This document shows, one piece after another, positions 7,597-14,611 of a stretch of 50,884 bases of DNA; within the stretch, counting starts at the first letter, position 1; every line of letters begins with the position of its first letter. Location: positions 1 to 50,884 of the IMG/VR virus record IMGVR_UViG_3300045970_000272; one strand, given 5' to 3'. Position numbers and translations under genes: made by a program. The notes beneath the pieces are model-generated. The model saw only the letters and a list, made by a program, of their open reading frames with translations. It was not told where the DNA came from and ran no database searches. Source of the stretch: a virus.

Positions 7597-9306
7597 ATGG
7601 CAGATATATTGGCACCAACATCAGATGTTTCAATCTTTGATAACGACTCTAGCGTCTACGCTACGGTCAATGCCAGCCATGAATTATTGACCAAAGACAC
7701 CACCGCCGATAACTCCTTGGCGGGTATCAAAACTCAAACCGACAAACTCACCTTTACGGGTTCAAACCTTAACACCAACGCAACGGTTGCAGCGGTATCA
7801 ACGGGCGGTGACCAACCCAACGCCGAGGTTGCTCTCAACCCAGGCGACACTTCCCCCCTACTGCTTGATGGTAGCGGCAACCTCCAAACGCGCGCGCTTA
7901 TCCTGACGGACGAGGGTTCTATCTCTGAACCGTTTGCAGGCACTTCTCTCCCAGCAGGGTGGACATCGGTGGTTGGTACAGGCGGTTCAGTGAGTGTCGC
8001 CAATTCAATCTTGACGATAGCCTCTGGCACGACAGCCAATTCAGAAACGTATGTGACTTTCCCGATTGATTATTTGCCAATCAGAATTGATTTGATTGCC
8101 CAGGTTTCCCAGCGAATAGCTAATCAGGATATTTACATTGGGGTGTCCGACACTGTTAACCCAGCGACAGAAACCCAGTACGCTCGGTTGCGTTTCAATG
8201 GAACGAATAACTTGGCGGTTCTTTGTGAAACCGCAGCCCACACTGGCACAGGTGGTCAGGAGAGTGACGCGAGTGTTTTGAACAACAGCTCGGCACTCTA
8301 CCAGAGCTACAACATCAGTTTATTGCAAGAGCTGGTAAGTTTTGAGGCGGGTCTCACTCGTATCGAGCGCGAAGTTTTGCAGGCAGACGAAACCCAAATC
8401 CCCTCACCATACACCCCCCTTTTTATCAGGTTCCGTATCAAGAATGGGGCGGTGGCTCCAGCGTCCTCCACTGCTTTGAAAATTGATACCGTTCGTGTTT
8501 TGAACATGAACCGTGTGGATATTGCTCAAAAGGACACCCAGGATAGTGCGGTGGTTTCGATTGTTGGCTACGACACATACAGTCAGGTAAACAGACGAGT
8601 GAACGTGGACACCGCTGGACGGTTGCTCATTTCCCAGGAGAACCCCGCCTCTCAATTGATGACGTTTCGATACGAGGCGGTGGTTAACTTTGCAGGGGCA
8701 TTGGTTGGTCAATGGTGGGAGGCGATTGAATACATTGTCCCAGCGGGGTACAAATACAACATCACCAACGTCATGTTCTCGTCCCTTGATACAAAAATGA
8801 CTGGTCGATTATCGAAATACATTAGGGGCGGGACGTGGAATATCGCCACCAATGCTTTCACACCTACGGGATTTTCTTACCCAGCACCATACTTTGCAGA
8901 CTACTTGGAGCTTGAGCTTGACACTACGGTTGGAAATGCTGACGTAACCGTGACGGTGACTTACACCAATCAAGATGGAGTGGCTGGGAAACACGCAACA
9001 GCGGTAGTTCCCAAGAATACTGTGGCAGGTTTCAAAATCCCAATGACGCTTGAAACTGGCGACACGGGCGTGAGGGCAATCTCCGCGGTGAGTGATAATT
9101 CCAACGTTGCAGGGACATTGACCCTCAATATGGGTGTGACCATCTATCAACAGACTTGTACGATTGTAAATGAAACCTATCGAATACTCCCTCCAAAAGA
9201 CATCGTGGTTTACCCAGGAGAATTGGTTGTGGCGGATATAACGGTCAACGGCTCATCCAACGTCAATAGAATGATTAACATTACAGGTAAGATGGAGAAA
9301 CTATAA
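7597..9306 (+). CDS. Large beta-rich virion protein, 569 aa (probable fibre or decoration)
   Basis: The protein is rich in Thr, Ser, Asn and Val with few Lys and Cys, as in phage fibres and surface proteins. Residues about 1-100 contain short degenerate repeats, 105-290 look like a jelly-roll or lectin-like domain (it begins FAGTSLPAGWTSV), and the C-terminal 200 residues are strand-rich. The same FxxxxLPxGW type of opening is common in carbohydrate-binding or LamG-like modules. No catalytic motif is visible. It sits between two hairpin terminators with the small genes that follow it, apparently as a unit. Confidence 0.6.
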   Translation: MADILAPTSDVSIFDNDSSVYATVNASHELLTKDTTADNSLAGIKTQTDKLTFTGSNLNTNATVAAVSTGGDQPNAEVALNPGDTSPLLLDGSGNLQTRALILTDEGSISEPFAGTSLPAGWTSVVGTGGSVSVANSILTIASGTTANSETYVTFPIDYLPIRIDLIAQVSQRIANQDIYIGVSDTVNPATETQYARLRFNGTNNLAVLCETAAHTGTGGQESDASVLNNSSALYQSYNISLLQELVSFEAGLTRIEREVLQADETQIPSPYTPLFIRFRIKNGAVAPASSTALKIDTVRVLNMNRVDIAQKDTQDSAVVSIVGYDTYSQVNRRVNVDTAGRLLISQENPASQLMTFRYEAVVNFAGALVGQWWEAIEYIVPAGYKYNITNVMFSSLDTKMTGRLSKYIRGGTWNIATNAFTPTGFSYPAPYFADYLELELDTTVGNADVTVTVTYTNQDGVAGKHATAVVPKNTVAGFKIPMTLETGDTGVRAISAVSDNSNVAGTLTLNMGVTIYQQTCTIVNETYRILPPKDIVVYPGELVVADITVNGSSNVNRMINITGKMEKL

Positions 9307-9566
9307 TGAACTACCTTTACCTTTCAACAATTCAGCGATACACCGACAGCGTTCAAGACCAAGCAGAGGTTACTGACTTTGAGGCGTTGAAAAGTGGCAC
9401 GGTTTTGGTGAGCAACATTTTCTTGGCAGAGAACACTTTTATCATTGAAGAGCCGTACGACACTTTCAAAACCCACATTGTTGCACCGATTGCTTGGGGT
9501 GACGTGCGTAGAACCGAGCTTGGTAAGGAATACAAAATGTACCTAATAACAGGGGAGGCATTGTAA
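9306..9566 (+). CDS. Hypothetical protein, 86 aa
   Basis: The ATG shares a base with the stop of the large beta-rich protein (TAATG), so translation is coupled. The product is acidic, with a mixed strand/helix pattern and a Tyr-rich start. It may be an accessory or chaperone of the upstream structural protein, but that rests only on coupling. Confidence 0.6.
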   Translation: MNYLYLSTIQRYTDSVQDQAEVTDFEALKSGTVLVSNIFLAENTFIIEEPYDTFKTHIVAPIAWGDVRRTELGKEYKMYLITGEAL

Positions 9567-9736
9567 TGGCAGCCAAGTACAAATCAAACGTTCTGACAGT
9601 AACCCCATCATGGACGAACGCTCAACTGACCACCGCATTGGACACCCAGCTCGCATTGGGGTGGGAACTCAAGCAGGTGGTGACGATTACCGCCACCAAC
9701 GTCAAGGCATTATTTATCAAAAAGGTATCAGAATGA
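9566..9736 (+). CDS. Hypothetical protein, 56 aa
   Basis: A TAATG junction joins it to the upstream gene, with AGGGGAGG as ribosome site. The product has an N-terminal basic strand, a central helix (ALDTQLALGWELKQV) and a final strand, suggesting a compact alpha/beta fold. No family is recognised. The stop overlaps the next start as ATGA. Confidence 0.6.
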   Translation: MAAKYKSNVLTVTPSWTNAQLTTALDTQLALGWELKQVVTITATNVKALFIKKVSE

Positions 9737-9936
9737 GTTACGACGTAAACAAGCTCCGCGCGTTGCGCGACAACATAGACGGGTATCTGTCTCAAGCCAA
9801 CAAGGACGACGCCCACATCTACGAGGCGTTGGAGCAGTCCATCAGCCAGTCGGTAGCGCAGGCGATGAAGCCTTTGGTGGATGAGTTCGGCAAGCACGTC
9901 GACCGTCTTATCGAAGCTAATAAAACAAGTAAATAG
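9733..9936 (+). CDS. Small helical protein, 67 aa, N-terminus similar to the 5892-6638 protein
   Basis: ATG 9733 (ATGA overlap) is chosen over the in-frame upstream ATG. The opening V-N-K-L-R-A-L-R-D-N-I resembles the start of the post-portal protein at 5892 (K-K-L-I-A-L-R-N-N-V), and both continue as long amphipathic helices. It could be a free copy of the same oligomerisation or docking helix. It is the last gene before two hairpins. Confidence 0.6.
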   Translation: MSYDVNKLRALRDNIDGYLSQANKDDAHIYEALEQSISQSVAQAMKPLVDEFGKHVDRLIEANKTSK

Positions 9937-9940
9937 TTTG

Positions 9941-9958
9941 ACACGCCCATCGGCGTGT
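9941..9958 (+). terminator. Short perfect hairpin after the 9733 gene
   Basis: ACACGCC (9941-9947) pairs with GGCGTGT (9952-9958) around a 4-base loop, 5 bases after the stop codon. It lacks a U run, but a proper terminator follows at 9982. Confidence 0.45.
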
Positions 9959-9981
9959 GTTACAAATAATTAAAGAGAGAA

Positions 9982-10014
9982 CCTCACAGCCGTTTGGCGT
10001 GGGGCTTTTTGTTT
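9982..10014 (+). terminator. Rho-independent terminator
   Basis: CCTCAC and GCC (9982-9991) pair with GGCGTGGGG (9996-10004) with one bulged A and a GTTT loop, followed by CTTTTTGTTT. This is a standard intrinsic terminator and the best one in the rightward arm. It separates the first fibre-like block from the scaffold and capsid block. Confidence 0.75.
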
Positions 10015-10028
10015 ATAAGGAGGCTTTT

Positions 10029-10286
10029 ATGAAACAACCCAAAACTCCCGCTCAGATCCAGGGTCCCGAGTTAATCACCGACCGACCCGATAAATATCAG
10101 GTAAAGGTTGACCCCAATTCGTCCGTGTCCGCGCCAAGTCAGGACAGTGAGTGGTCTGAGAAGGTACCCGTTGACCTCAACTACGCCTTCGTCCCAACTG
10201 AGTTAACTCAAAAAGACAAGGAATCACCAGACAACCTCCAGAAAACGTTGGATACAACGATGGAGCGGTTTGGTCTTAAATATTAA
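10029..10286 (+). CDS. Hypothetical hydrophilic protein, 85 aa
   Basis: ATG 10029 has a strong AAGGAGG at about 10017-10023. In-frame codons upstream fall in the terminator hairpin. The product is Pro-, Lys-, Asp- and Ser-rich and probably largely disordered. It may be a minor head or scaffold-associated protein, judging only from its position before the scaffold gene. Confidence 0.6.
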   Translation: MKQPKTPAQIQGPELITDRPDKYQVKVDPNSSVSAPSQDSEWSEKVPVDLNYAFVPTELTQKDKESPDNLQKTLDTTMERFGLKY

Positions 10287-10300
10287 ATAGGAGAACTTTT

Positions 10301-10528
10301 ATGGATGCTGTAGCACAACAGAACGACAAAGCCATGAGTGCCGCCGAGGAAGCATTATGCTGCGAAACCTCAAGCGGTGAGGGTGGTCATTTTATTTCCA
10401 AATCGTCCTATCGTGGCGATATGCACGTTGGCGTACCCGCGACCGCTTCGGTTGTCGGCAACCAACCTGAACAAAGCTCATCTGATATTAACTTTACTGG
10501 GAAACCAGCAATACCAGGTGGAGAGTAA
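10301..10528 (+). CDS. Hypothetical protein, 75 aa
   Basis: The ribosome site AGGAG lies just upstream. The N-terminal half is an Ala/Glu-rich helix with adjacent cysteines (CC) near residue 21; the rest is Gly/Ser-rich and probably disordered. No family is recognised. About 100 bases without a gene follow, in which only the ribosome site of the next gene was seen. Confidence 0.55.
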   Translation: MDAVAQQNDKAMSAAEEALCCETSSGEGGHFISKSSYRGDMHVGVPATASVVGNQPEQSSSDINFTGKPAIPGGE

Positions 10529-10630
10529 TTTAACAATCCTATCGAACTGAACCCCATCGAGTCACGATCGTAATCGTTGTAGGGGCGAGGAGAGACGAAC
10601 CATTCGCGTTAAGAATGATAAGGAGGCAGT

Positions 10631-11401
10631 ATGGCAGACACGCCAGAGGTCAATGATCAACTGACCAACGCATCGCCAGCGGGAACAAGTGATCCAGAGA
10701 ATCATGATGATTCTGGAAATAGCGTAACTGAGAATTCGACCACTCAGCCAGACCAAAACGACTCTGTCGGAAGCGCAGCTCAAAGTCGCATCCGTAAGCT
10801 GTCCGCTACTGTAAAGCAAGCGGCACAGGAGGCTTCTTACTGGCGAGATGTCGCACGTAGGTATGCCGAAGCTGATAGAAATGCGATAGCGAGTGGTACG
10901 ACCGCTCCTGCTAACCGCGCGCCTCAAAACGCACCTGGTTATCAGACAGAGGAAGTACAACGGGCGTTCAGTACATTAAAAGCCGAGGGCATGGCAACCC
11001 AGGATGACCTAAAGGAAGCTCTTTTGAGAGTCCAATGGGATCGTCAGCACGATAGAAACGAGAACGATATCAACAAGAGAGGTTCTAATATGCCGCACTA
11101 CGACCGCGAGGAAGTGGAGCAGTATGCTAGAAGTCGAAGTATCCCCGACCCAATGGTCGCGTACCGAGAACTCTACTTTGATGAGATCGTTGACGCAGCT
11201 CGTCGTGGTGACGTCAAACCTCAGGGTAGTCGAATCACAACCCAGAAGCCGACCAAAGCTCCAGATGTAAGTCGAGAGCCGATGTCAGTCGAGTCATTTC
11301 GATCAAAGCTTGCTGGTCCAGAGGGGAAGGCATTTTACGATAAGTTAATGCAAAATCCCGCGGAGTTCGACAGGCTCATGCGAACTTGGAACGACGAATA
11401 G
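10631..11401 (+). CDS. Probable capsid scaffolding protein, 256 aa
   Basis: Position directly upstream of the capsid gene, overall acidity, an N-terminal disordered region (residues 1-50, Asn/Ser/Asp/Glu-rich) and a helical middle (about residues 52-90) fit a scaffolding protein that guides procapsid assembly and is then released or degraded. The C-terminal 50 residues end with an amphipathic helix of the kind that contacts coat protein in other phages. AAGGAGG precedes the ATG. No protease motif is present. Identity rests on synteny and composition, not on a recognised domain. Confidence 0.65.
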   Translation: MADTPEVNDQLTNASPAGTSDPENHDDSGNSVTENSTTQPDQNDSVGSAAQSRIRKLSATVKQAAQEASYWRDVARRYAEADRNAIASGTTAPANRAPQNAPGYQTEEVQRAFSTLKAEGMATQDDLKEALLRVQWDRQHDRNENDINKRGSNMPHYDREEVEQYARSRSIPDPMVAYRELYFDEIVDAARRGDVKPQGSRITTQKPTKAPDVSREPMSVESFRSKLAGPEGKAFYDKLMQNPAEFDRLMRTWNDE

Positions 11402-11457
11402 CCTTGCTGAAGAGTTTAATAAATTAGTGACATACCAAGACGCTTAACAGCGCAAGG
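11402..11457 (+). promoter_or_regulatory. Possible 5'-leader stem over the capsid ribosome site
   Basis: CCTTGC (11402-11407) can pair with GCAAGG (11452-11457), which forms part of the capsid gene's ribosome site. A TG/CA extension adds to the stem. The pairing would partly cover the site before translation. It is a short pairing and could be chance. Confidence 0.25.
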
Positions 11458-11462
11458 AAGAT

Positions 11463-12323
11463 ATGGCAAATTTTACAACCACAACTTCTGCGGTGTTCAT
11501 CCCTGAGGTATGGTCTGTTGAAACTTTGCGAGCAGCCGAACGATCACTCGTTATGGCTCCTCTCGTAAAGCGGTATGACTCGTTGGTCAAACAACGCGGC
11601 GATACCATTCACATTCCACACATCTCGAACTTGACCGCCAACGATAAAACTCAGAACAACGAAGTCACCCTTCAAACGGTGAGTGAGACTGAGACAACCA
11701 TTTCCATCAACAAGTGGAAAGAGGTTTCATTTGAGATTGAAGACATCGTCAAGGTGCAATCTCAGTACGATTTACGAAGTGAATACACCGCCAAGGCTGG
11801 TTATGCTATCGCTCAACGAGTAGATAGTGACCTTTTGGCTTTGTACGCTTCCCTCGCTTCAACTGACGTTGGAACCTATGGTTCTGACATCACTGATGCA
11901 ACAATCGTAGCTGGGCTGCAGGCTCTTGATGAGGTCGACGCTCCTTTGGAAGATCGTTACTTCGTAATCGCTCCTTCTCAAAAAGCTGCGATCATGAAGC
12001 TCGACAAGTTCGTCAAAGCTGACTTCTTAGGTCAGTATGACCAACCAACTCCAGTCAAGCGTGGTCCCAACTCAAGATATTTATGGGGTGATATTTATGG
12101 AATCCCAACCTACTACACCAACCAGGTTCCAACCACGGCGGGTACTCCCCTCCAAACCCATAACATCTTATTCCACAAAGAAGCATTCGCTCTTGCGATG
12201 CAATTGAGTCCACGTACTCAAGCTTCTTATTGGCAGAAAGATTTGTCTTGGCTAATCACGGCAGACACTTTATATGGCGTAGCTGTTATCCGCGATACCT
12301 TTGGTGTCGAGGTAAGAAGCTAA
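11463..12323 (+). CDS. Major capsid protein
   Basis: At 286 residues this has the size and pattern of small HK97-fold coat proteins, which build the icosahedral shell. The N-terminal stretch with VFIPEVWSVETLRAAERSLV, the E-loop region with GDTIHIPHI, and the spine helix (residues about 115-140) are typical of the coat families of podoviruses and related phages. The A-domain and P-loop segments include IYGIPTYYTNQVP. It follows the scaffold gene and is followed by a strong GC hairpin, consistent with high expression of a discrete message. AGGAAG precedes the ATG. Confidence 0.88.
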   Translation: MANFTTTTSAVFIPEVWSVETLRAAERSLVMAPLVKRYDSLVKQRGDTIHIPHISNLTANDKTQNNEVTLQTVSETETTISINKWKEVSFEIEDIVKVQSQYDLRSEYTAKAGYAIAQRVDSDLLALYASLASTDVGTYGSDITDATIVAGLQALDEVDAPLEDRYFVIAPSQKAAIMKLDKFVKADFLGQYDQPTPVKRGPNSRYLWGDIYGIPTYYTNQVPTTAGTPLQTHNILFHKEAFALAMQLSPRTQASYWQKDLSWLITADTLYGVAVIRDTFGVEVRS

Positions 12324-12337
12324 CGAAAGGTCAACTC

Positions 12338-12364
12338 GGTGGGGGGGGCTGTCCTCCCCCCACC
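12338..12364 (+). terminator. Very stable GC hairpin after the capsid gene
   Basis: GGTGGGGGG (12338-12346) pairs with CCCCCCACC (12356-12364) around a 9-base loop. The U run is absent (ACCCGACCTC follows), so it may cause partial termination or protect the 3' end of the capsid message. Confidence 0.55.
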
Positions 12365-12390
12365 ACCCGACCTCTATTTGAAAGGACAAC

Positions 12391-12591
12391 ATGGTTACTG
12401 ATCAGGAATACAACCAAGGCGGATACGCCAAGGTAGGCGTAAAGAGAGAATACTTAGAAGAAGTGAAAACTCGCACCACCGATGACTCAGGAAAGGTCTA
12501 TCGGGGTGAAGCTGGCAAACAGCTACTCAGGCGCAAGCTTGAAAGACAAGCCTATTATGATAGAAACAACAAGCAGTCAAACGACCATTAA
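12391..12591 (+). CDS. Hypothetical basic protein, 66 aa
   Basis: AAAGGACAAC precedes ATG 12391. The product is highly charged, Lys/Arg-, Tyr- and Gln-rich, with a helical second half (LLRRKLERQAYYDR). It overlaps the glycosyltransferase gene by 35 bases. The function is unknown; a small nucleic-acid- or head-binding peptide is possible. Confidence 0.6.
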   Translation: MVTDQEYNQGGYAKVGVKREYLEEVKTRTTDDSGKVYRGEAGKQLLRRKLERQAYYDRNNKQSNDH

Positions 12592-13204
12592 GATTGTTGC
12601 AGGACTCCCTACGAGGGGGTTTATCTTTGCGCAGTCACTCATCTCCCTCCAGAGAAATGGCGTCACCGACGTTTGTTATGTCACAGGATTAACCATTCCC
12701 GACTGTCACAACGAAGCTACTAAGCAAGCCCTCGCAAAGGGCGCAACGCACGTTCTCTTGTACGAAGAGGACATGGAAATGCCCGATGGCACGATCGAGA
12801 AGATGCTCGAGGTCAACGGGAACATTGTCGTGGTGGACTACGCCATCGGCGATCAAGGTAAATGGCACTGCACTTACAAGAAGGACGGCAAGATCCTCTT
12901 TGGAGGCACAGGCTGTATGCTCGTGCGCCGAGAGGTGTTTGAGCGTATGCCGTACCCGTGGTTTGAGAACGACAAGACGTTCGACATCAAGACCTGGGAA
13001 CCGCTCGATGTTCAGTGCGAGTACGGCGGACAAGACGTATATTTCTGTTACAAGGCGCGCAAGATGGGCATTGAAATCCAGGAAGTACCCGACTGGCACT
13101 GCAAACATTGGAGGTGCAAGAACCTCGAGCGAGTCAACTCCAACGACGGACGGTACACCTTCTTTGAAATCGATTATGTAGACGTAAAGCAAGTAGGAAA
13201 GTAG
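12557..13204 (+). CDS. Glycosyltransferase family 2-like (GT-A fold)
   Basis: This 215-residue protein has the GT-A layout of a nucleotide-sugar-dependent glycosyltransferase. An N-terminal beta strand and helix (residues 10-45, AGLPTRGFIFAQSL) are followed by an acidic metal-binding motif in LLYEEDMEMPDG (Asp72/Glu74, equivalent to DxD). Next come a GGTGCMLVRREVFE segment and a GGQDVYFCYKARKMG segment with the Gln-Asp that often acts as base. ATG 12557 is chosen because in-frame upstream codons lie in the preceding gene. It sits in the capsid operon, so it might glycosylate a virion protein, the phage DNA or host cell-surface sugars; the substrate is not visible from sequence. Confidence 0.7.
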   Translation: MIETTSSQTTIKIVAGLPTRGFIFAQSLISLQRNGVTDVCYVTGLTIPDCHNEATKQALAKGATHVLLYEEDMEMPDGTIEKMLEVNGNIVVVDYAIGDQGKWHCTYKKDGKILFGGTGCMLVRREVFERMPYPWFENDKTFDIKTWEPLDVQCEYGGQDVYFCYKARKMGIEIQEVPDWHCKHWRCKNLERVNSNDGRYTFFEIDYVDVKQVGK

Positions 13205-13211
13205 GAAAATC

Positions 13212-13649
13212 ATGCCATTACCATCACCTCAAGTGTTACAAATGCGCCAACAAGCCATGACTGCTCCAAAGACGAGCGGTGGTGGGCTGCTTACCGACGA
13301 GGAAGTGCAACGAATCGTCCAAGAAGAGATGCAGGCGGCAGGAATTGACCCCAGAAAGCAGGCTGAGGACGCGCTGCGTGCGCAGATCCGCCAACAACTC
13401 GCCAAACAGCGCGGTGGTGCAAAACCGATGGGCAACGCACAGGGATCAAACCCCATGCAACCTGGTCAACCACCTAGAATGCAGGCTCAATCTCCCCAAC
13501 CCTTGAATGCTGGTAGGACTGTTCCACCCCGACCAGGTATCCCAACCCCCCGACCCAACGCAGGACTTGACGACTTTATGGCTAAGTTCGGCGGAATGAA
13601 CGGCACACCCTCGCCCAGAATACCAAGTGGAACATTTAATAATAAATAG
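13212..13649 (+). CDS. Pro/Gln-rich hypothetical protein, 145 aa
   Basis: Residues 25-65 form a helix (EEVQRIVQEEMQAAG and following), and the C-terminal 75 residues are rich in Pro, Gln, Asn and Gly and probably disordered. It follows the glycosyltransferase by 7 bases. The composition resembles the portal's C-terminal tail, so it may be another virion protein with a flexible extension. No domain is recognised. Confidence 0.6.
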   Translation: MPLPSPQVLQMRQQAMTAPKTSGGGLLTDEEVQRIVQEEMQAAGIDPRKQAEDALRAQIRQQLAKQRGGAKPMGNAQGSNPMQPGQPPRMQAQSPQPLNAGRTVPPRPGIPTPRPNAGLDDFMAKFGGMNGTPSPRIPSGTFNNK

Positions 13650-13657
13650 GAGGTCTT

Positions 13658-13936
13658 ATGGCAATCGTTGGAAAGACAGTAGAGAGCATCGCCCTTGCTT
13701 TCACCACCAGTGCTTCCGCTCAAGCTAACTTCAAAACAGCCACGGCGGGTTTAATTAGAGCGTGCGTGTTGGCGACAGACGCAGACGTTTACATCAACTT
13801 TGATGCTGCTGCGGACGACACCAATTTCATTCTGCAACCAGGAGTTCCGTTGCACATTCACGACATACAATTTACTACATTAGCCGTCAAAGGCGTTAAT
13901 GATGCTGGCACCATGTACGTGCTGGCAATGAGATAA
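13658..13936 (+). CDS. Small beta-rich virion protein, 92 aa
   Basis: AGGAGG precedes the ATG. The strand-rich sequence, with apolar residues alternating every second position and very few charges, fits a decoration protein, minor head protein or fibre domain. It opens a run of three similarly sized proteins before the giant adhesin, the next two being clear paralogues of each other. No specific family is recognised. Confidence 0.6.
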   Translation: MAIVGKTVESIALAFTTSASAQANFKTATAGLIRACVLATDADVYINFDAAADDTNFILQPGVPLHIHDIQFTTLAVKGVNDAGTMYVLAMR

Positions 13937-13946
13937 GGAGAACAAT

Positions 13947-14273
13947 ATGCCAGGTTTCTATCCAATTGGAGCTGTAGATTTCAACTCCAGCACAACCACC
14001 GCCGATGCCACGACTGGCATGACCGTCAAAGCTGGGGTGGCAAATAAAGTCATCTACGTCACCGACATGATGATTAGCACCGACACCGCGATGGACATTG
14101 AATTGCACGACACAGACAACACCGTTATTTTTGAGCATATGTACTTCCCCTCGAAGAGCATCTGGTCAAAGACGTGGTCAACTCCAATCGCCATCACACT
14201 CGGTAAAGGTTTGAAAGTCGTGTCCTCGGTCGCAGGCAACGTCACCTCAACAATTACTGGGTTTACCAAGTAG
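13947..14273 (+). CDS. Beta-rich structural protein, 108 aa (paralogue A)
   Basis: Together with the next gene this forms a tandem duplicated pair. Both have a TTADAT(T/S)G opening near residue 17, a (V/I)(Y/F)(V/I)TD strand near residue 38, a central acidic stretch, an aromatic FPxxxxW-x-x-T-W segment near residue 72 and a final ITG(F/Y)-type strand. The fold is probably a single jelly roll. It may trimerise as decoration or fibre knob. AGGAG precedes the start. Confidence 0.65.
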   Translation: MPGFYPIGAVDFNSSTTTADATTGMTVKAGVANKVIYVTDMMISTDTAMDIELHDTDNTVIFEHMYFPSKSIWSKTWSTPIAITLGKGLKVVSSVAGNVTSTITGFTK

Positions 14274-14282
14274 GAGTAAATT

Positions 14283-14603
14283 ATGCCCGACATTCCAGAG
14301 GGGGCGACCCCATTCAGTGATGTTGTAACCACAGCAGACGCTACGAGCGGGGTGGTTCTCAAAGCTGGCGAAGTGGGTAAGCAAATCTTTATTACCGATT
14401 TGGTGATGGAAGATTCCGACAAGGACGGTCTGGTGTTGCGCGACGACACGGGGGACATTGTTTACAAGATGTTCTTCCCAGCCACGCAAACCTGGCAGAA
14501 TACTTGGGAGTTTCCAATCACGGTGGCGATCGATTCAGGTGTCAGGTTGTTTTCTGATAATGTAAACAATATGTCAATTACAATTAGCGGTTATGTCATC
14601 TAG
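14283..14603 (+). CDS. Beta-rich structural protein, 106 aa (paralogue B)
   Basis: This is the duplicate of the preceding gene, diverged at most positions but keeping the order of motifs (TTADATSG, FITD, FFPATQTWQNTW, ITISGY). It lacks a few N-terminal residues of its partner and is more acidic. The pair may form a heteromer or serve on different virion positions. It is 8 bases upstream of the large adhesin, whose ribosome site GGGGG lies in the gap. Confidence 0.65.
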   Translation: MPDIPEGATPFSDVVTTADATSGVVLKAGEVGKQIFITDLVMEDSDKDGLVLRDDTGDIVYKMFFPATQTWQNTWEFPITVAIDSGVRLFSDNVNNMSITISGYVI

Positions 14604-14611
14604 GGGGTTCT

